Shown one piece after another: positions 36,698 to 46,452 of a DNA stretch of 64,000 nt. The translations under genes were made by a program, and so were the position numbers. Where the stretch lies: contig JANQRB010000013.1 in NCBI GenBank assembly GCA_028284775.1, positions 1 to 64,000 of the forward strand, written 5' to 3'. Source of the DNA: Candidatus Kapaibacterium sp. (GTDB lineage: Bacteria > Bacteroidota > Ignavibacteria > Kapaibacteriales > UBA7675). Position 1 is the first letter of the stretch. Each line of letters begins with the position of its first letter. The notes under the pieces were generated by a model. It was given only the letters and a program-made list of their open reading frames with translations. It was not told the DNA's origin and did not search any database.

Positions 36698-38338
36698 CTA
36701 GGGATTTGACGCGGAAGGATAGTCCACCATTCTTCCGAAATCCATTTTCACGATGCGATCGGCAGCATGGAAAAAGTTGTCATCGTGCGAGACGGCAATG
36801 ACGGTCTTGCCTTGATCCTTTAACTCAGGGAGCAGGTGTTCATAAAAAAACTTCTTGAACTCGGGGTCCTGATCCGCCGCAACTTCGTCGAATATGAGAA
36901 TCGGCTTGTCTTCGATCAGGGCGGCAATGATTGCCAGTCGTTTACGCTGGCCGGTGGACAGGTTCAGATTGCTGAAGCGGCCGTCGGCAAAGGAAGTCTT
37001 ATGATCGAGATCCAGCAACTGCAGTAGTCGCGCTACCAGCTCGGGCCGCTGTACCTGCACGCCGTAGAGAAATGTAAACAAATGAAAATCGGTAAATATC
37101 GATGAGAAGAGTTCGCGATAGCTCGGGTAGTCGAAGGTCCCGATCTGACGACCGTCAATGTCAATGATTCCGCCGAGGGGAATGTAGAGACCGGCAATGA
37201 GTTTAAGCAAGGTGGACTTGCCGCTGCCGTTGCCGCCGATGATAAACAGGATTTCGCCTTTGTTGACCTGCAGATCGACCGGGCCGGTACAGAAAGCAGC
37301 ATGACTGGCTTCGGCTTCGTATTCGAACAGGAGCTGACGAAATGTAATCTTATCGTTAAACTCCGGCGGCTTGACATTGAGCGGATCGGTCGGATAGGCA
37401 ATTCCACTGCCTTTCTCGAGTTCGCCTTCGAGCTTTTCAATATTCTGCGCCGCCGCATTCGCTTTGGTGAAGAGCTGCACGCTGCCTACCAGGGATTCCA
37501 TCGGACCGACAATGAACAGCAGCGCCGTCACTATTCGCGCGGATGAGCCATCGGGTAGTCCGCCAAACTTCGGCAGAATAAAAATGATACTGCCGATTAA
37601 CAGGTAAAAGAAGAGCTGTGAAAAGGTCATGTTGTGCACATAGTGAAAGCCCGTCCTGATCTTTATCGCTTCGGTCTCCCGGGCCAGCGTGCTGAATTCA
37701 TCGAAGAGGCTTTCGTTCTTGCGGTGGTGGAGTTTCAGCTCCTTGATGCCGGCCAGGATTTCGTGCAGCGACTCGAAAAACTTGGTCTCTTTGGCGAACA
37801 TCAGGCGAATATCACTTCTGATCCGTTTTTGTTTGGACATGTAATACACAAAGCCGAGCGCGACGGCGATCAGAACTATAACAAAGGCCGGCAAGGCAAG
37901 ATAAGCCAGATACAAGATGCAGGCGCTGATCATTATCGCAGCCTGGCAGGCATTGATAAGGTAGGCCGCCGTTTGTGAAATGTAATTGGCATCCTGTGTG
38001 ATGCGGGCATAAATGTTGGCGGAACCCATGCCTTCGATAACGGCGAGCTCCGATTTGCGAATCTTGTCGGCCAGGCGCAGCCGCAGCTTCGAAACGACTT
38101 TTTCCACAATAATCGTCGAACGCCGCAGAATGTCTTTTTTGGAATAATAGAAGGACAGCACCACAGACAGAAAGAGCGCGAAATGTTTAAAGCCGATGTC
38201 GTCCGCGTTCTGCTCGCCGATGATCGAATTGATGATTGCCAGCAACAAAGCATTCGTGATGCCCGAGAACGCCGCCATGGCGATTAAGGAACGGAATGAA
38301 GTCTGCGACTCTTTTCTGATCAGATGAAGTATTTGCAT
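36698..38338 (-). CDS. ABC exporter, fused permease and ATPase (PvdE/cyclic-peptide type)
   Basis: This 546-residue half-transporter has six membrane helices in the first 300 residues and a nucleotide-binding domain after about 330. The Walker A motif is at 369-376 (GNGSGKST), the signature is L460-STGQRKR, Walker B is ILIFDE with E485, and the switch His is H518. The variant signature STGQRKRLA and the overall form resemble PvdE/SyrD-type exporters of peptide siderophores and related molecules. No peptide synthetase is nearby. The gene starts 9 bp after lpxD, so they are almost certainly cotranscribed; export of a lipid or acylated peptide is one possibility. Confidence 0.87.
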   Translation of the reverse strand: MQILHLIRKESQTSFRSLIAMAAFSGITNALLLAIINSIIGEQNADDIGFKHFALFLSVVLSFYYSKKDILRRSTIIVEKVVSKLRLRLADKIRKSELAVIEGMGSANIYARITQDANYISQTAAYLINACQAAIMISACILYLAYLALPAFVIVLIAVALGFVYYMSKQKRIRSDIRLMFAKETKFFESLHEILAGIKELKLHHRKNESLFDEFSTLARETEAIKIRTGFHYVHNMTFSQLFFYLLIGSIIFILPKFGGLPDGSSARIVTALLFIVGPMESLVGSVQLFTKANAAAQNIEKLEGELEKGSGIAYPTDPLNVKPPEFNDKITFRQLLFEYEAEASHAAFCTGPVDLQVNKGEILFIIGGNGSGKSTLLKLIAGLYIPLGGIIDIDGRQIGTFDYPSYRELFSSIFTDFHLFTFLYGVQVQRPELVARLLQLLDLDHKTSFADGRFSNLNLSTGQRKRLAIIAALIEDKPILIFDEVAADQDPEFKKFFYEHLLPELKDQGKTVIAVSHDDNFFHAADRIVKMDFGRMVDYPSASNP

Positions 38339-38347
38339 CGCCCGGAT

Positions 38348-39319
38348 TCACTTTTTAAGCGTTGCTGGCTCTAATGCTGCGAGCGACTGACGCACCTTGC
38401 GGGCATTGCCCGCCAATTCCTTCACCAGGGCCAGCTCTCTCATCACCTCGCGCGCCGCGCGCGCCGGCGTCCCGAAATAACGTTTGCCGCCTTCGATCGA
38501 GCTAAGGACAGCACTTTGCGCCAGTATTTCGGCGCCCTTTCCGATTGTCACGCTGCTGTTGACACCGGCCTGCCCCCAGATGACGACCTCATCTTCGATC
38601 GTGACGCAGCCGGCGATCCCCACGCAGCCGCCGATCAGGCAATTGGCGCCGATGATGGTATCGTGCCCGACCTGCACCTGGTTGTCAAGCTTGCTGCCCC
38701 TGCCGATTCGTGTTGCGCCCGTGACGCCGCGATCGATGGTGCAGGCGGCGCCGATCTCAACATCACTCTCGATTACACAGATGCCGCCGGAGGGCATTTT
38801 GCGAAGCCGGCCCTGCTGCCGCTGAAAATAAAAGCCGTCCGAGCCAATCACGCTGTTGGAATGGATGACGACGTTGTCGCCCAGGACAACGTCGTTGTAC
38901 AATACCGCATTGCCGTGAATAACGCAGTTCCGGCCGATCCGAACACCCGCGCCGATGGTGGCGTCCCGGTGAATCCGGCTCGTCGGATGAATTGAAGATC
39001 GGTCTTCGCCATCGGCATCGGGCGCCGCAGAGGGCTGCAGCAGCGTGATAAGCCGCGCGAAATCGCCGAAGGGGTCATTGGAAACAATCAAAGCCTTGCC
39101 GGGCGCCAAAGGCAGTTCCTGTCCTGCCAGAATACTTGTCGCCTGCGATTGTCGGGCTCGTGCATAGTACTTGGGCGTATCGGCAAAGCTGAGGTCGCCG
39201 GCGCGAGCCTGCGGTAACAGACTGAGGCCGCTGATGACATGATCCTTATCGCCTAGGTATTTGCAAGATCCAATTATTTCGGCAATCTCTTGAAGCCGGT
39301 AGTGACGTTGTAACACCAT
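38348..39319 (-). CDS. lpxD: UDP-3-O-acylglucosamine N-acyltransferase
   Basis: LpxD adds the N-linked acyl chain during lipid A synthesis in the cytoplasm. This 323-residue protein starts at 39319 (MVLQRHYRLQEIAEII), the normal position for the family; a longer frame to 39451 is unlikely. The uridine-binding N-terminal domain (LSFADTPKYYARAR) is followed by hexapeptide repeats forming a left-handed beta helix. SNSVIGSDGFYF is the family hallmark, and the predicted catalytic His is in VQVGHDTIIG. The end has YFGTPARAAREVMRELA. It lies outside the usual lpxD-lpxC-lpxA cluster and is paired with an ABC exporter, so it may be a second copy with a specialised role. Confidence 0.9.
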   Translation of the reverse strand: MVLQRHYRLQEIAEIIGSCKYLGDKDHVISGLSLLPQARAGDLSFADTPKYYARARQSQATSILAGQELPLAPGKALIVSNDPFGDFARLITLLQPSAAPDADGEDRSSIHPTSRIHRDATIGAGVRIGRNCVIHGNAVLYNDVVLGDNVVIHSNSVIGSDGFYFQRQQGRLRKMPSGGICVIESDVEIGAACTIDRGVTGATRIGRGSKLDNQVQVGHDTIIGANCLIGGCVGIAGCVTIEDEVVIWGQAGVNSSVTIGKGAEILAQSAVLSSIEGGKRYFGTPARAAREVMRELALVKELAGNARKVRQSLAALEPATLKK

Positions 39320-39597
39320 GGACTGGCTTGTCCTGCAATTATAGCTGAAACTCCCGGCCGGCACCCGGGACCTGTTTCCAAAATGTTTCCATGCCAAAAT
39401 ACAAAAACATCTGAAATGTTTCTGTCTGCGCCAGATCGACGGCAAGCGCACAAAAAATTTTCAGGAAGCGCTAATCAGCGTATATTCATCGGGCATACCG
39501 GACACTGCGCCGCGGATGGAGGCAGCGGAGCAAGAGGCCGGCGGCTAACGGGGCCGCTGTGATTTCCACGTATTGCAACAAACGAAGAGTCCTCAAT

Positions 39598-40557
39598 ATG
39601 CATCGACGACAATTTCTCAAGGGATCCGCTATTGTAGGCGCCACGCTGGCCGCGCCATCGCTGTTGACGGAGCATTCGGCGATGTACGCCTCCGCCGCAA
39701 ATCGCAAAGTATATCGTATCCTGGACGCCAACCGGACCAAGGTCGGCACGCTGCCGATAATGCGGGCCTTTGCCGGCGACCATCAGGACTATGTATCGCC
39801 CTTCGTGCTTTTCGATGAATTTGGCCCCGTCAGACTGCGTCCGGGCAGTGATCCGCTGCGCGTGGACGCCCACCCGCATGCCGGGGTGACCCCCACGACC
39901 TATTTCCTTGCCGGCAGCGGTCACCACAAAGACAGTTTGAATTACGACTTCCAGGTACAGACGGGCGAATTCATGCTCTTCAGCTCCGGGCGCGGCGCGA
40001 TTCACATGGAAGAATCGGGACAAAATCTGAAAGACAATGGCGGAACGCTGCACGGCTTTCAAATCTGGCTCAACATGCCGGCCCGCTATAAGTACAACGC
40101 CCCTACGACAGCGGTTTTCCGCGGCGATCACATGCCCCGCATCGTGAACGAATCCTTTACAGCCAGAGTGGTGCTGGGAGAACTCTTCGGCTTCACATCG
40201 CAGGTCGAGACTCTGTCGCCGGCCTTTTACTATTATCTTAAACTGCAGCCCGGCTGCCGGCTGGACATTCCTACCGACCCGACCCACAATGCCTTCATCT
40301 ATACCGTCAGCGGCGCCCTGGAGCTTGCGGATCGACAGGCATTGAAGACGCATCAGATCGCGCTTTATCAACGCGGCGCCGTCAACATCAACATCCACTC
40401 CGAAAAAGGGGCGGAGATATTTCTCTTAGGCGGCCAGGTGCTTAACGAGCCCGTGTTTTCCTATGGTCCGTTTGTGATGAACAGCGAAGCGCAGATTCGT
40501 CAGTGCATCGCCGACTATCAGGCGGGCAAAATGGGCGATCCGGACAAGGTTAATTGA
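39598..40557 (+). CDS. Pirin-family protein with Tat signal
   Basis: This is a 319-residue protein. ATG at 39598 opens a twin-arginine signal (HRRQFLKGSAIVGATLAAP). The bicupin follows: the metal ligands of pirin, in HPHAG (H92, H94) and GRGAIHMEE (H136, E138), are all present, so it should bind Fe. The C-terminal cupin includes AFIYTVSGALELAD and GAEIFLLGG. Most pirins are cytoplasmic, so export by Tat would place this one in the periplasm in folded, metal-loaded form. Some pirins act as quercetinases; the reaction here is unknown. It is divergent from lpxD with 278 bp between starts. Confidence 0.85.
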   Translation: MHRRQFLKGSAIVGATLAAPSLLTEHSAMYASAANRKVYRILDANRTKVGTLPIMRAFAGDHQDYVSPFVLFDEFGPVRLRPGSDPLRVDAHPHAGVTPTTYFLAGSGHHKDSLNYDFQVQTGEFMLFSSGRGAIHMEESGQNLKDNGGTLHGFQIWLNMPARYKYNAPTTAVFRGDHMPRIVNESFTARVVLGELFGFTSQVETLSPAFYYYLKLQPGCRLDIPTDPTHNAFIYTVSGALELADRQALKTHQIALYQRGAVNINIHSEKGAEIFLLGGQVLNEPVFSYGPFVMNSEAQIRQCIADYQAGKMGDPDKVN

Positions 40558-40821
40558 GCAGACCGTTTGAGATTCCCGAGCCTTTCCGGCTGTCAAAGAA
40601 TCGTCATACCTTGCGTTGTTCGCGAACGAGCAGTGCAGCACGGCTGTTTTTCACATTTTGTACATCCGAATTGGAGGCAATTGCAGTTTAATACCCTGTG
40701 GATGCCACAGTAATTATTTCTCTATCCTTTCTTTCACATTTACTCTCTTCATCTCGTAAAGCAGTCTTTTGCTGCACTATACCCGTACGAAGCGGGGAGT
40801 TTGTACTCAAGGAGCTTTTTA

Positions 40822-41160
40822 ATGTCGAACAGCCAATTCATGCTGGCCTCGTATCAGGTTCCGGTGGAAAAGCAAGAGGCCTTTCTTGAAGAGTTAATCG
40901 CAACAGAGCGGGCATATCGCGAAGAAGCACTCATCAGCGATAGTCCGATCTTCAGAATGGTCAGCAAAATCGATCCCGAGTTTATTCTTGAAATTATCGA
41001 ATGGCAAAGTTCGCAGGCTCTTGCCAAGGCGCAAAACAGCAATCGCGTTATGGGCCATTGGAGCAGACTCAAGGATATGTGGAAAAACGGCGGTTTCGGC
41101 GCCGCTGATATTCCTGAAACGCGTGTCTCATGGGCCCTGATGGATGCCCTGAGCTCCTAA
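40822..41160 (+). CDS. Small ABM-like (dimeric alpha-beta barrel) protein
   Basis: This is a 112-residue protein. ATG at 40822 follows AAGGAG at a spacing of 8 nt, so the start is well supported. The pattern FMLASYQVPVEKQEAFLEELIATERAY, then RMVSKIDPEFILEIIEW, fits the ferredoxin-like fold of antibiotic biosynthesis monooxygenase-type proteins, with strand, helix, two strands and a helix. It is a weak match and the function is open. It has no signal peptide. Confidence 0.6.
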   Translation: MSNSQFMLASYQVPVEKQEAFLEELIATERAYREEALISDSPIFRMVSKIDPEFILEIIEWQSSQALAKAQNSNRVMGHWSRLKDMWKNGGFGAADIPETRVSWALMDALSS

Positions 41161-41298
41161 GTCAGTATGCAATCGTCGATGAGGGCGCACTTGCTCCGCG
41201 CAGTTTTTGCTTTACAGACAAATCGATTGATGGCGTATTTAACACTGCCATTGTGCCAGGTGCAGTAAACAAGAATTCATACACAAAAGGTTAATAAA

Positions 41299-42378
41299 AT
41301 GGAAACGAAGCGGATATCGTGGCGAGGGCTGATCATCGTACTATTGAGCTGCGTATTGACGATTAGTTGTTCCGATGATGACGAAGAAAGGATGGGACCG
41401 AATACGAACTCTTCTACCGACTTTCCTTCTTCAAACGCTGTCCCCGGATTTTGCTCAACGTCACAGCCGGAGAGCGTTAACGCTATGGAGTCGGCCGTAG
41501 CGGCATTGATTTCCGCTCTCGGCGCCGAAGGGCTCGTCTTCAGCCTGGAAGCCTCGCAGCGCTACACCTGGTCGGTGTTGCCGGTGCCTGTGGTAGAGCG
41601 CGATGGCGAAGGGGTGCGTCTGGGCGACATTAACGCGGAACAAAGAGAGCTGGTCTGCGAATTGATCGACGCTACCTTTCCGGCTCTGGGCGTGGGAGCC
41701 ATAGCGGGCGGAATGAGCAGTGACGAGGTGCTGGGCGCTACCAGCAACAGGAGCGATCGGGATTACAGTAAAGACAACTATTGGCTGTCGGTGTTCGGTG
41801 CGCCGGGCGGCGCCGATATGTGGGCATACCAGATCGAAGGGCATCACCTGGGAGTTAACGTCGCCGTTAAAGGGGCGAAGCTGAGCATCGGTCCGATTCT
41901 GATTGGCGGCGCTCCACTCGAAGACGAAAGCGGCGTCCCCCTGCTGGATGAACAAATTAACAGTATGATCGACTTCGCTGCAAGCCTGAGCGCCGATCAG
42001 CGTTCGGCGATCATCATTGCCGACAGCCCATCTGAAGTCGATGTCAACTCCCGGGATGCGTCCTACTCCTTTCAGCAGCCGTCGAGTGCGGGCCTAGCTG
42101 TCGCGGCGCTCCAAGCGACGCAGCGCGTCTCCTTACGACAGGTTCTGGACAACTATCTTAATTTTTTGCCTGATGATTATGCGGAGCGAAAGCGATTGGA
42201 GCTGGACCAGGCATTCAGCGAGGCGATTGTCTCCTGGGAGGGCCCGCTGGACGCCAAGCCTTTCGGTTTTCAATTTCGTTCGGATGCAATGCACATCATC
42301 TTCAGCGGCGAAGACGATGCCGAACATGCACATTGCCTGATTCGTTTTCCGGACGATGATTATGGCGCTGATTTGTAA
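41299..42378 (+). CDS. DUF3500 family lipoprotein
   Basis: This 359-residue protein has a lipobox in the first 24 residues (CVLTISC) followed by SDDDEE. DUF3500 features are NYWLSVFGAPGGADMWAYQIEGHHLGVNVAVKG and IGPILIGGAPL; in the family, the EGHHL motif is conserved and may bind metal. The role of DUF3500 is not known. The gene has its own 138-bp upstream spacer and ends opposite the two-component operon. Confidence 0.85.
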   Translation: METKRISWRGLIIVLLSCVLTISCSDDDEERMGPNTNSSTDFPSSNAVPGFCSTSQPESVNAMESAVAALISALGAEGLVFSLEASQRYTWSVLPVPVVERDGEGVRLGDINAEQRELVCELIDATFPALGVGAIAGGMSSDEVLGATSNRSDRDYSKDNYWLSVFGAPGGADMWAYQIEGHHLGVNVAVKGAKLSIGPILIGGAPLEDESGVPLLDEQINSMIDFAASLSADQRSAIIIADSPSEVDVNSRDASYSFQQPSSAGLAVAALQATQRVSLRQVLDNYLNFLPDDYAERKRLELDQAFSEAIVSWEGPLDAKPFGFQFRSDAMHIIFSGEDDAEHAHCLIRFPDDDYGADL

Positions 42379-42461
42379 GGCATCGTGATGATCGGGATAT
42401 GAACTGATCCGGATTCAGCGAAAATCGACGTCGCGTCGTGATGAAATTTTTGGCAGTCCGG

Positions 42462-42477
42462 TCCGGTCGCGACCGGA
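42462..42477. other. 16-bp perfect palindrome between convergent genes
   Basis: TCCGGTCGCGACCGGA is fully self-complementary. It lies between the DUF3500 gene and the response regulator gene, which converge. It has no T-run, so it is not a standard terminator; a protein-binding site is possible. Confidence 0.5.
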
Positions 42478-42526
42478 TCGGACATGTATTTCGAAGATTA
42501 TTGAGCTTTGGATCGCAGACCGGTCC

Positions 42527-43249
42527 CTAGGGCCCGACGATAAAGGACAAAAAGGCGTCGCGCCGACGGGAAGAGACCTGCACTCTGCTGCCGTCTATCA
42601 TCTCCACTTCGCCGCCCCGACCCCTGAGATACTTCTTAACGAAGACCAGATTAATCAGGTGCGACATGTGAATGCGGTAGAAGTTATCGTTAGCGATCAG
42701 GGATTCAATTTCACCGAGATTACGCGACACAACAAGGTCTTCGGCATTTTTCAACAACAGCCGGGTGTAGTTACCTTCAGCCCGGCAGCGAATGATATCC
42801 ATGATTCGCACAAACTCGAATCCCTGCTCGGTTGGCAGCACCAGCTTGCGAATCGGAAGATACTCATGCTCGCGTTTCTTTGCGGGTCGCGGCTCCAGCA
42901 AGCGCTGGGCTTTGGCCACAGCAGCCTGCAAGTCCTGCGGGTTGACGGGCTTTAACAAATAGTCCAGCGCCGAGTGTTTAATCGCCCGGAGTGCGTATTG
43001 TTCAAAGGCAGTGACAAACACGATGTTGCAATCGAATGCACCCAGGGTTTCGAGCATCGCGAAGCCTCCTTCCCCCGGCATCTCGATATCCAGAAACAGC
43101 AGATCGGGAGAATTGACATGAATGGCAGTGATGGCCGTTGCCGCTGAATCGATCAGATCCAGCACCTCAACTTCGGGACAGTACTTTTGCAGCTTCAGCG
43201 CCAGGGCCTTTCGAGCATACAGTTCGTCATCGACAATCAGAGCGCGCAT
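42527..43249 (-). CDS. LytT/AlgR-type response regulator
   Basis: This 240-residue protein has a receiver domain with acidic D7/D8, the phosphorylation site D54 (LLFLDIEMPG), T80 and K100 (YLLKPVNP), so it is complete. A LytTR DNA-binding domain follows (about residues 135-238): FVRIMDIIRCRAEGNYTRLL, RNLGEIESLI, FYRIHMSHLINL. These proteins bind direct repeats as dimers. The start overlaps the sensor gene stop as TAATG, with AAAGGAGG upstream, so both are translated together. Targets cannot be read from the window. Confidence 0.93.
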   Translation of the reverse strand: MRALIVDDELYARKALALKLQKYCPEVEVLDLIDSAATAITAIHVNSPDLLFLDIEMPGEGGFAMLETLGAFDCNIVFVTAFEQYALRAIKHSALDYLLKPVNPQDLQAAVAKAQRLLEPRPAKKREHEYLPIRKLVLPTEQGFEFVRIMDIIRCRAEGNYTRLLLKNAEDLVVSRNLGEIESLIANDNFYRIHMSHLINLVFVKKYLRGRGGEVEMIDGSRVQVSSRRRDAFLSFIVGP

Positions 43250-46200
43250 TATGAAGTCCTCCTTTCATTGTCCGAGCGCCGGCCTTCAAGTGGAATCCGC
43301 AGTTCCACCCGCGTACCGCAGGGACTACCGTCAGATTTATACAGGTCGCGAATGGTTGAACTGACCTGATCACGGCGGGTGTGATTCAGGAGTTGCAGTC
43401 GTTCGCCGCAGAGACTCATTGCAAGCGGCGGATGTACCCGGCGTTGGCGTGCACGAGCGCGGGCCCGTCCAATGCCGTTATCTTCAATGACACACTGCAG
43501 GACGGTACCGAAACGCCGCAAACTGATGGTAACGCAGCCCTGTTCAATCGTGTGAATCATGCCGTGGCGCAGTGCGTTTTCCACATAGGGCTGGATTAAC
43601 ATCGAAGGAATCTGATCTGTGTGAACGTCCAGCCTCGGGTCGATACGGATGTCATAGTGGAAAGCCTGTTGAAACCGCAGTGCTTCCAATTCGAGATAGA
43701 GCTTGAGATTGTTTATTTCCTCGGCAATCGGAAGCGTACTGCTATTAGCATTGTCGAGGATGCTGCGCACCAGTTGGGCAAAGCGATTCAGATATTCCCC
43801 GGCGCGATCGACATCCCCGCTCATCATGAGATATTCGATTGACGTCAGCGAGTTAAAAATAAAGTGGGGATTCATTCGCAGCCGCAGCGACAATAAACGA
43901 TATTCGAGCATCCTGCGCCTGAGCAGGTTGCGGCTCAGGCTGGCCCGGACACGAACAAGGATCGTAAGGCCGATAATCAGGATGCCGCCGCCGATCGTTG
44001 CGACCCGAAACCACAGGCTTAACCAAAAAGGCGGATGAATTATCAGCGTCAGGGCGACGCCCTTATTGTTCCATACGCCGTCGTTGTTTGATCCTTTCAC
44101 GCGAAAGGTATACGTACCCGGGTCCAGGTTGGTGAACTCAGCCCGACGACGCGCGCCACTGTAGACCCAGGTCGTATTGAATCCCGTCAGTTGATAAGCA
44201 TATTGATTCTGACCGGGGTCGCAGTAGTCCAGGGCGGCGAACTCGAAGGAAATAAAGTTCTGGCGGTAGTCAATGGCGAGCGTATCGCCGTCCCGGATCT
44301 CCGAACACCACAGCGAGTCAAAAACGTTAAAAGCTGTGATGATAATCGGCGGAACATGCGGATTATCCTGTATCTCTTGCGGATGGAAGTCACTGAGTCC
44401 TTTAACGCCGCCGAAGTACAACCTGCCATCAGGACCGGCAGCGTGGGCATTAAAGGTAAATTCATTGCTTTGCAGCCCGTCGCGATCCGTGTAATTGCGG
44501 AAAATTTTTTCCTGCGGCCGATAACAACTCAATCCTTTGTTGCCGCTGAGCCATAATGCGCCGCTCGCGTCCTGCAGCAAGCCATACACCGCATCTTCCG
44601 GCAAGCCGTCGCGTGTCGTAAGCGGCGTAAACGAATCGCGTTCGCGTTCATAACGGTTAATACCGGCGCCATGTGCCACCGCCCACAGCCGGCGATCCCG
44701 ATCTTCGAAGAGCGCACAGATGTTTTCACCGCTCAGGGCGTCCCGCCGCTGCGAATCGGGCTGATAGACGACAAAAGAGCGGGTTCCGGGAATGAGCCGG
44801 TTTAAGCCGTTCGAAGTGCCGACCCAGAATTGGCCGAAACTATCGCGCTGCATGCACCAGACCAGTCCGCCGGAGTAATCTCCGGAAGGATCGGCCTGAA
44901 TACGGCCGACTCTCCGCTTGTTCCAATCGTACAAAATGATGCCCCGTTGAAGCGTCCCTACCCAAAGTAAACCGGTCGAATCACGGTGCAGCGCAAAAAC
45001 ACGTGAGTAATCATAGCCTTCGTTGTCGCTGCCGTGGTAGCCCGCATCGGATAAAACACCGTCTTTGCGATTCAAACGCTTAAGCCCGGCATTACTGCCG
45101 AGCAGCAGTGACCCGTCGCGGTCTTCGTGCACGACGTTGATGGTATTGTGATCGACCATTGCCGCTTCACGTTGGCTAACCGTCTCCGATGAATAAGTAA
45201 AGCGTTGCCATGTGCGCGTCGAATCAGACCAGCGATTGAGTCCCAACCTGGTGCCGACCCAAAGCGTCCCCCGGCTGTCGACATAGACCGATCGAATGAC
45301 GTCATGGCTCAGACTGCCTCGGTCCGCCGAATGCCGATGCGTCGTAAAACGGCTGTAGTTCGGCGGCAGCTTGACTAGGCCGCGCGACCCGCCAATCCAG
45401 ACGATACCGTCCGTGCTGTTGAAAAAAGAATGGTCCATGCCGTCGGCCTGACAAGCTTCATCGATTGGCCCGAAAGCGGGCTCGCCCCTACCCGTCAGAC
45501 GAAAGATGCCACCCGTCTGCAGACGATCAAGGTTGAGCTGAGCCGGCAGTATCCGCAGCCAGAGAGCGCCGCGCCGATCGATGCCCAGAGTATGAATTTC
45601 ACATGGCTGCTGAAGAAGATCCGGCAAAGGCGCAAATTCCGACAGCAGGGGCGTACATCGTCCGCTCCGGGGATCAAAGCTGTAGAGCAGTGGATCGCCC
45701 GGATCGTAAGTACCATTGTGTGAACCCAGATACAATGCGCCGCTGCCGTCCTCACCGAGGATCTGGTATCCGCCTGTTTCCGGCTGCACCAGCTCCAGCG
45801 TCTGAGTAGCCGTCTGCAAACGGTAAAGATTGTGGCTGTGATCACTGACCCACAGTGTTCCCTTCCGATCTTCAAAAATATCCGCGACACTAACCGGCGC
45901 AGACGTTCCCTCCAGTCCCACGCGGCTGAATCTCTCACGCCGCGGATGATAGCTAAACAGGCCATTGTCGGTACCGACCCACAGTCGCTCGGCTCTATCC
46001 ACCCGCAGACATGAGATTTGTTTGCCGCTGAGCTTGCGCGGATCGTCCTGCTCGAAACGGTAAAGTGTACAGCGGCGGCTGCGCCTGTCCAGACGATTGA
46101 GTCCCAGGCTACCAACGCCGATCCAGATTGCCCCATCTGCGGTCTCTGCAATCGCCCTGATGCCGGAATTGGCCGGTGAACTGCTGTCAAATGGAATATG

Positions 46201-46452
46201 GCGGAATACCGTAAACTTGTAACCATCGTACAGATTAAGCCCGTCGCGGGTGGCAAACCACATCAGGCCGCGGCTGTCCTGCAGGATATGGTAGACATGA
46301 CTCTGCGAAAGACCGGCGCCGCCGCCGATGTGTTCGACACGATAGGGCGGTGCGGCGTGAAGCGCGGTCACAGCCAGTAACAGGATGAACGGCATCCAGG
46401 GACCACACACGGACCCGACACCTGCCTTCGCATCACTGTTGCCTTTACTCAT
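43249..46452 (-). CDS. Sensor histidine kinase with two-component propeller (LytS-like kinase)
   Basis: The protein is 1067 residues from ATG 46452, with a signal/anchor (MPFILLLAVTALHAA). Repeats such as DSRGLMWFATRDGLNLYDGY, DGAIWIGVGSLGLNRLD and DSRGTLWVGTRLGLNRWSD build two seven-bladed periplasmic propellers. A Y_Y_Y domain follows (AYQLTGFNTTWVYSGARRRA, then LDPGTYTFRVKGSNNDGVW), then a membrane helix, and a His_kinase domain with the phospho-site in RMNPHFIFNSL and an ATPase lobe (IQPYVENALRHGM, DNGIGRARARA). This is the form of hybrid-like polysaccharide sensors, but here the regulator is a separate LytTR protein. No polysaccharide-utilisation genes are adjacent. Confidence 0.92.
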   Translation of the reverse strand: MSKGNSDAKAGVGSVCGPWMPFILLLAVTALHAAPPYRVEHIGGGAGLSQSHVYHILQDSRGLMWFATRDGLNLYDGYKFTVFRHIPFDSSSPANSGIRAIAETADGAIWIGVGSLGLNRLDRRSRRCTLYRFEQDDPRKLSGKQISCLRVDRAERLWVGTDNGLFSYHPRRERFSRVGLEGTSAPVSVADIFEDRKGTLWVSDHSHNLYRLQTATQTLELVQPETGGYQILGEDGSGALYLGSHNGTYDPGDPLLYSFDPRSGRCTPLLSEFAPLPDLLQQPCEIHTLGIDRRGALWLRILPAQLNLDRLQTGGIFRLTGRGEPAFGPIDEACQADGMDHSFFNSTDGIVWIGGSRGLVKLPPNYSRFTTHRHSADRGSLSHDVIRSVYVDSRGTLWVGTRLGLNRWSDSTRTWQRFTYSSETVSQREAAMVDHNTINVVHEDRDGSLLLGSNAGLKRLNRKDGVLSDAGYHGSDNEGYDYSRVFALHRDSTGLLWVGTLQRGIILYDWNKRRVGRIQADPSGDYSGGLVWCMQRDSFGQFWVGTSNGLNRLIPGTRSFVVYQPDSQRRDALSGENICALFEDRDRRLWAVAHGAGINRYERERDSFTPLTTRDGLPEDAVYGLLQDASGALWLSGNKGLSCYRPQEKIFRNYTDRDGLQSNEFTFNAHAAGPDGRLYFGGVKGLSDFHPQEIQDNPHVPPIIITAFNVFDSLWCSEIRDGDTLAIDYRQNFISFEFAALDYCDPGQNQYAYQLTGFNTTWVYSGARRRAEFTNLDPGTYTFRVKGSNNDGVWNNKGVALTLIIHPPFWLSLWFRVATIGGGILIIGLTILVRVRASLSRNLLRRRMLEYRLLSLRLRMNPHFIFNSLTSIEYLMMSGDVDRAGEYLNRFAQLVRSILDNANSSTLPIAEEINNLKLYLELEALRFQQAFHYDIRIDPRLDVHTDQIPSMLIQPYVENALRHGMIHTIEQGCVTISLRRFGTVLQCVIEDNGIGRARARARQRRVHPPLAMSLCGERLQLLNHTRRDQVSSTIRDLYKSDGSPCGTRVELRIPLEGRRSDNERRTS

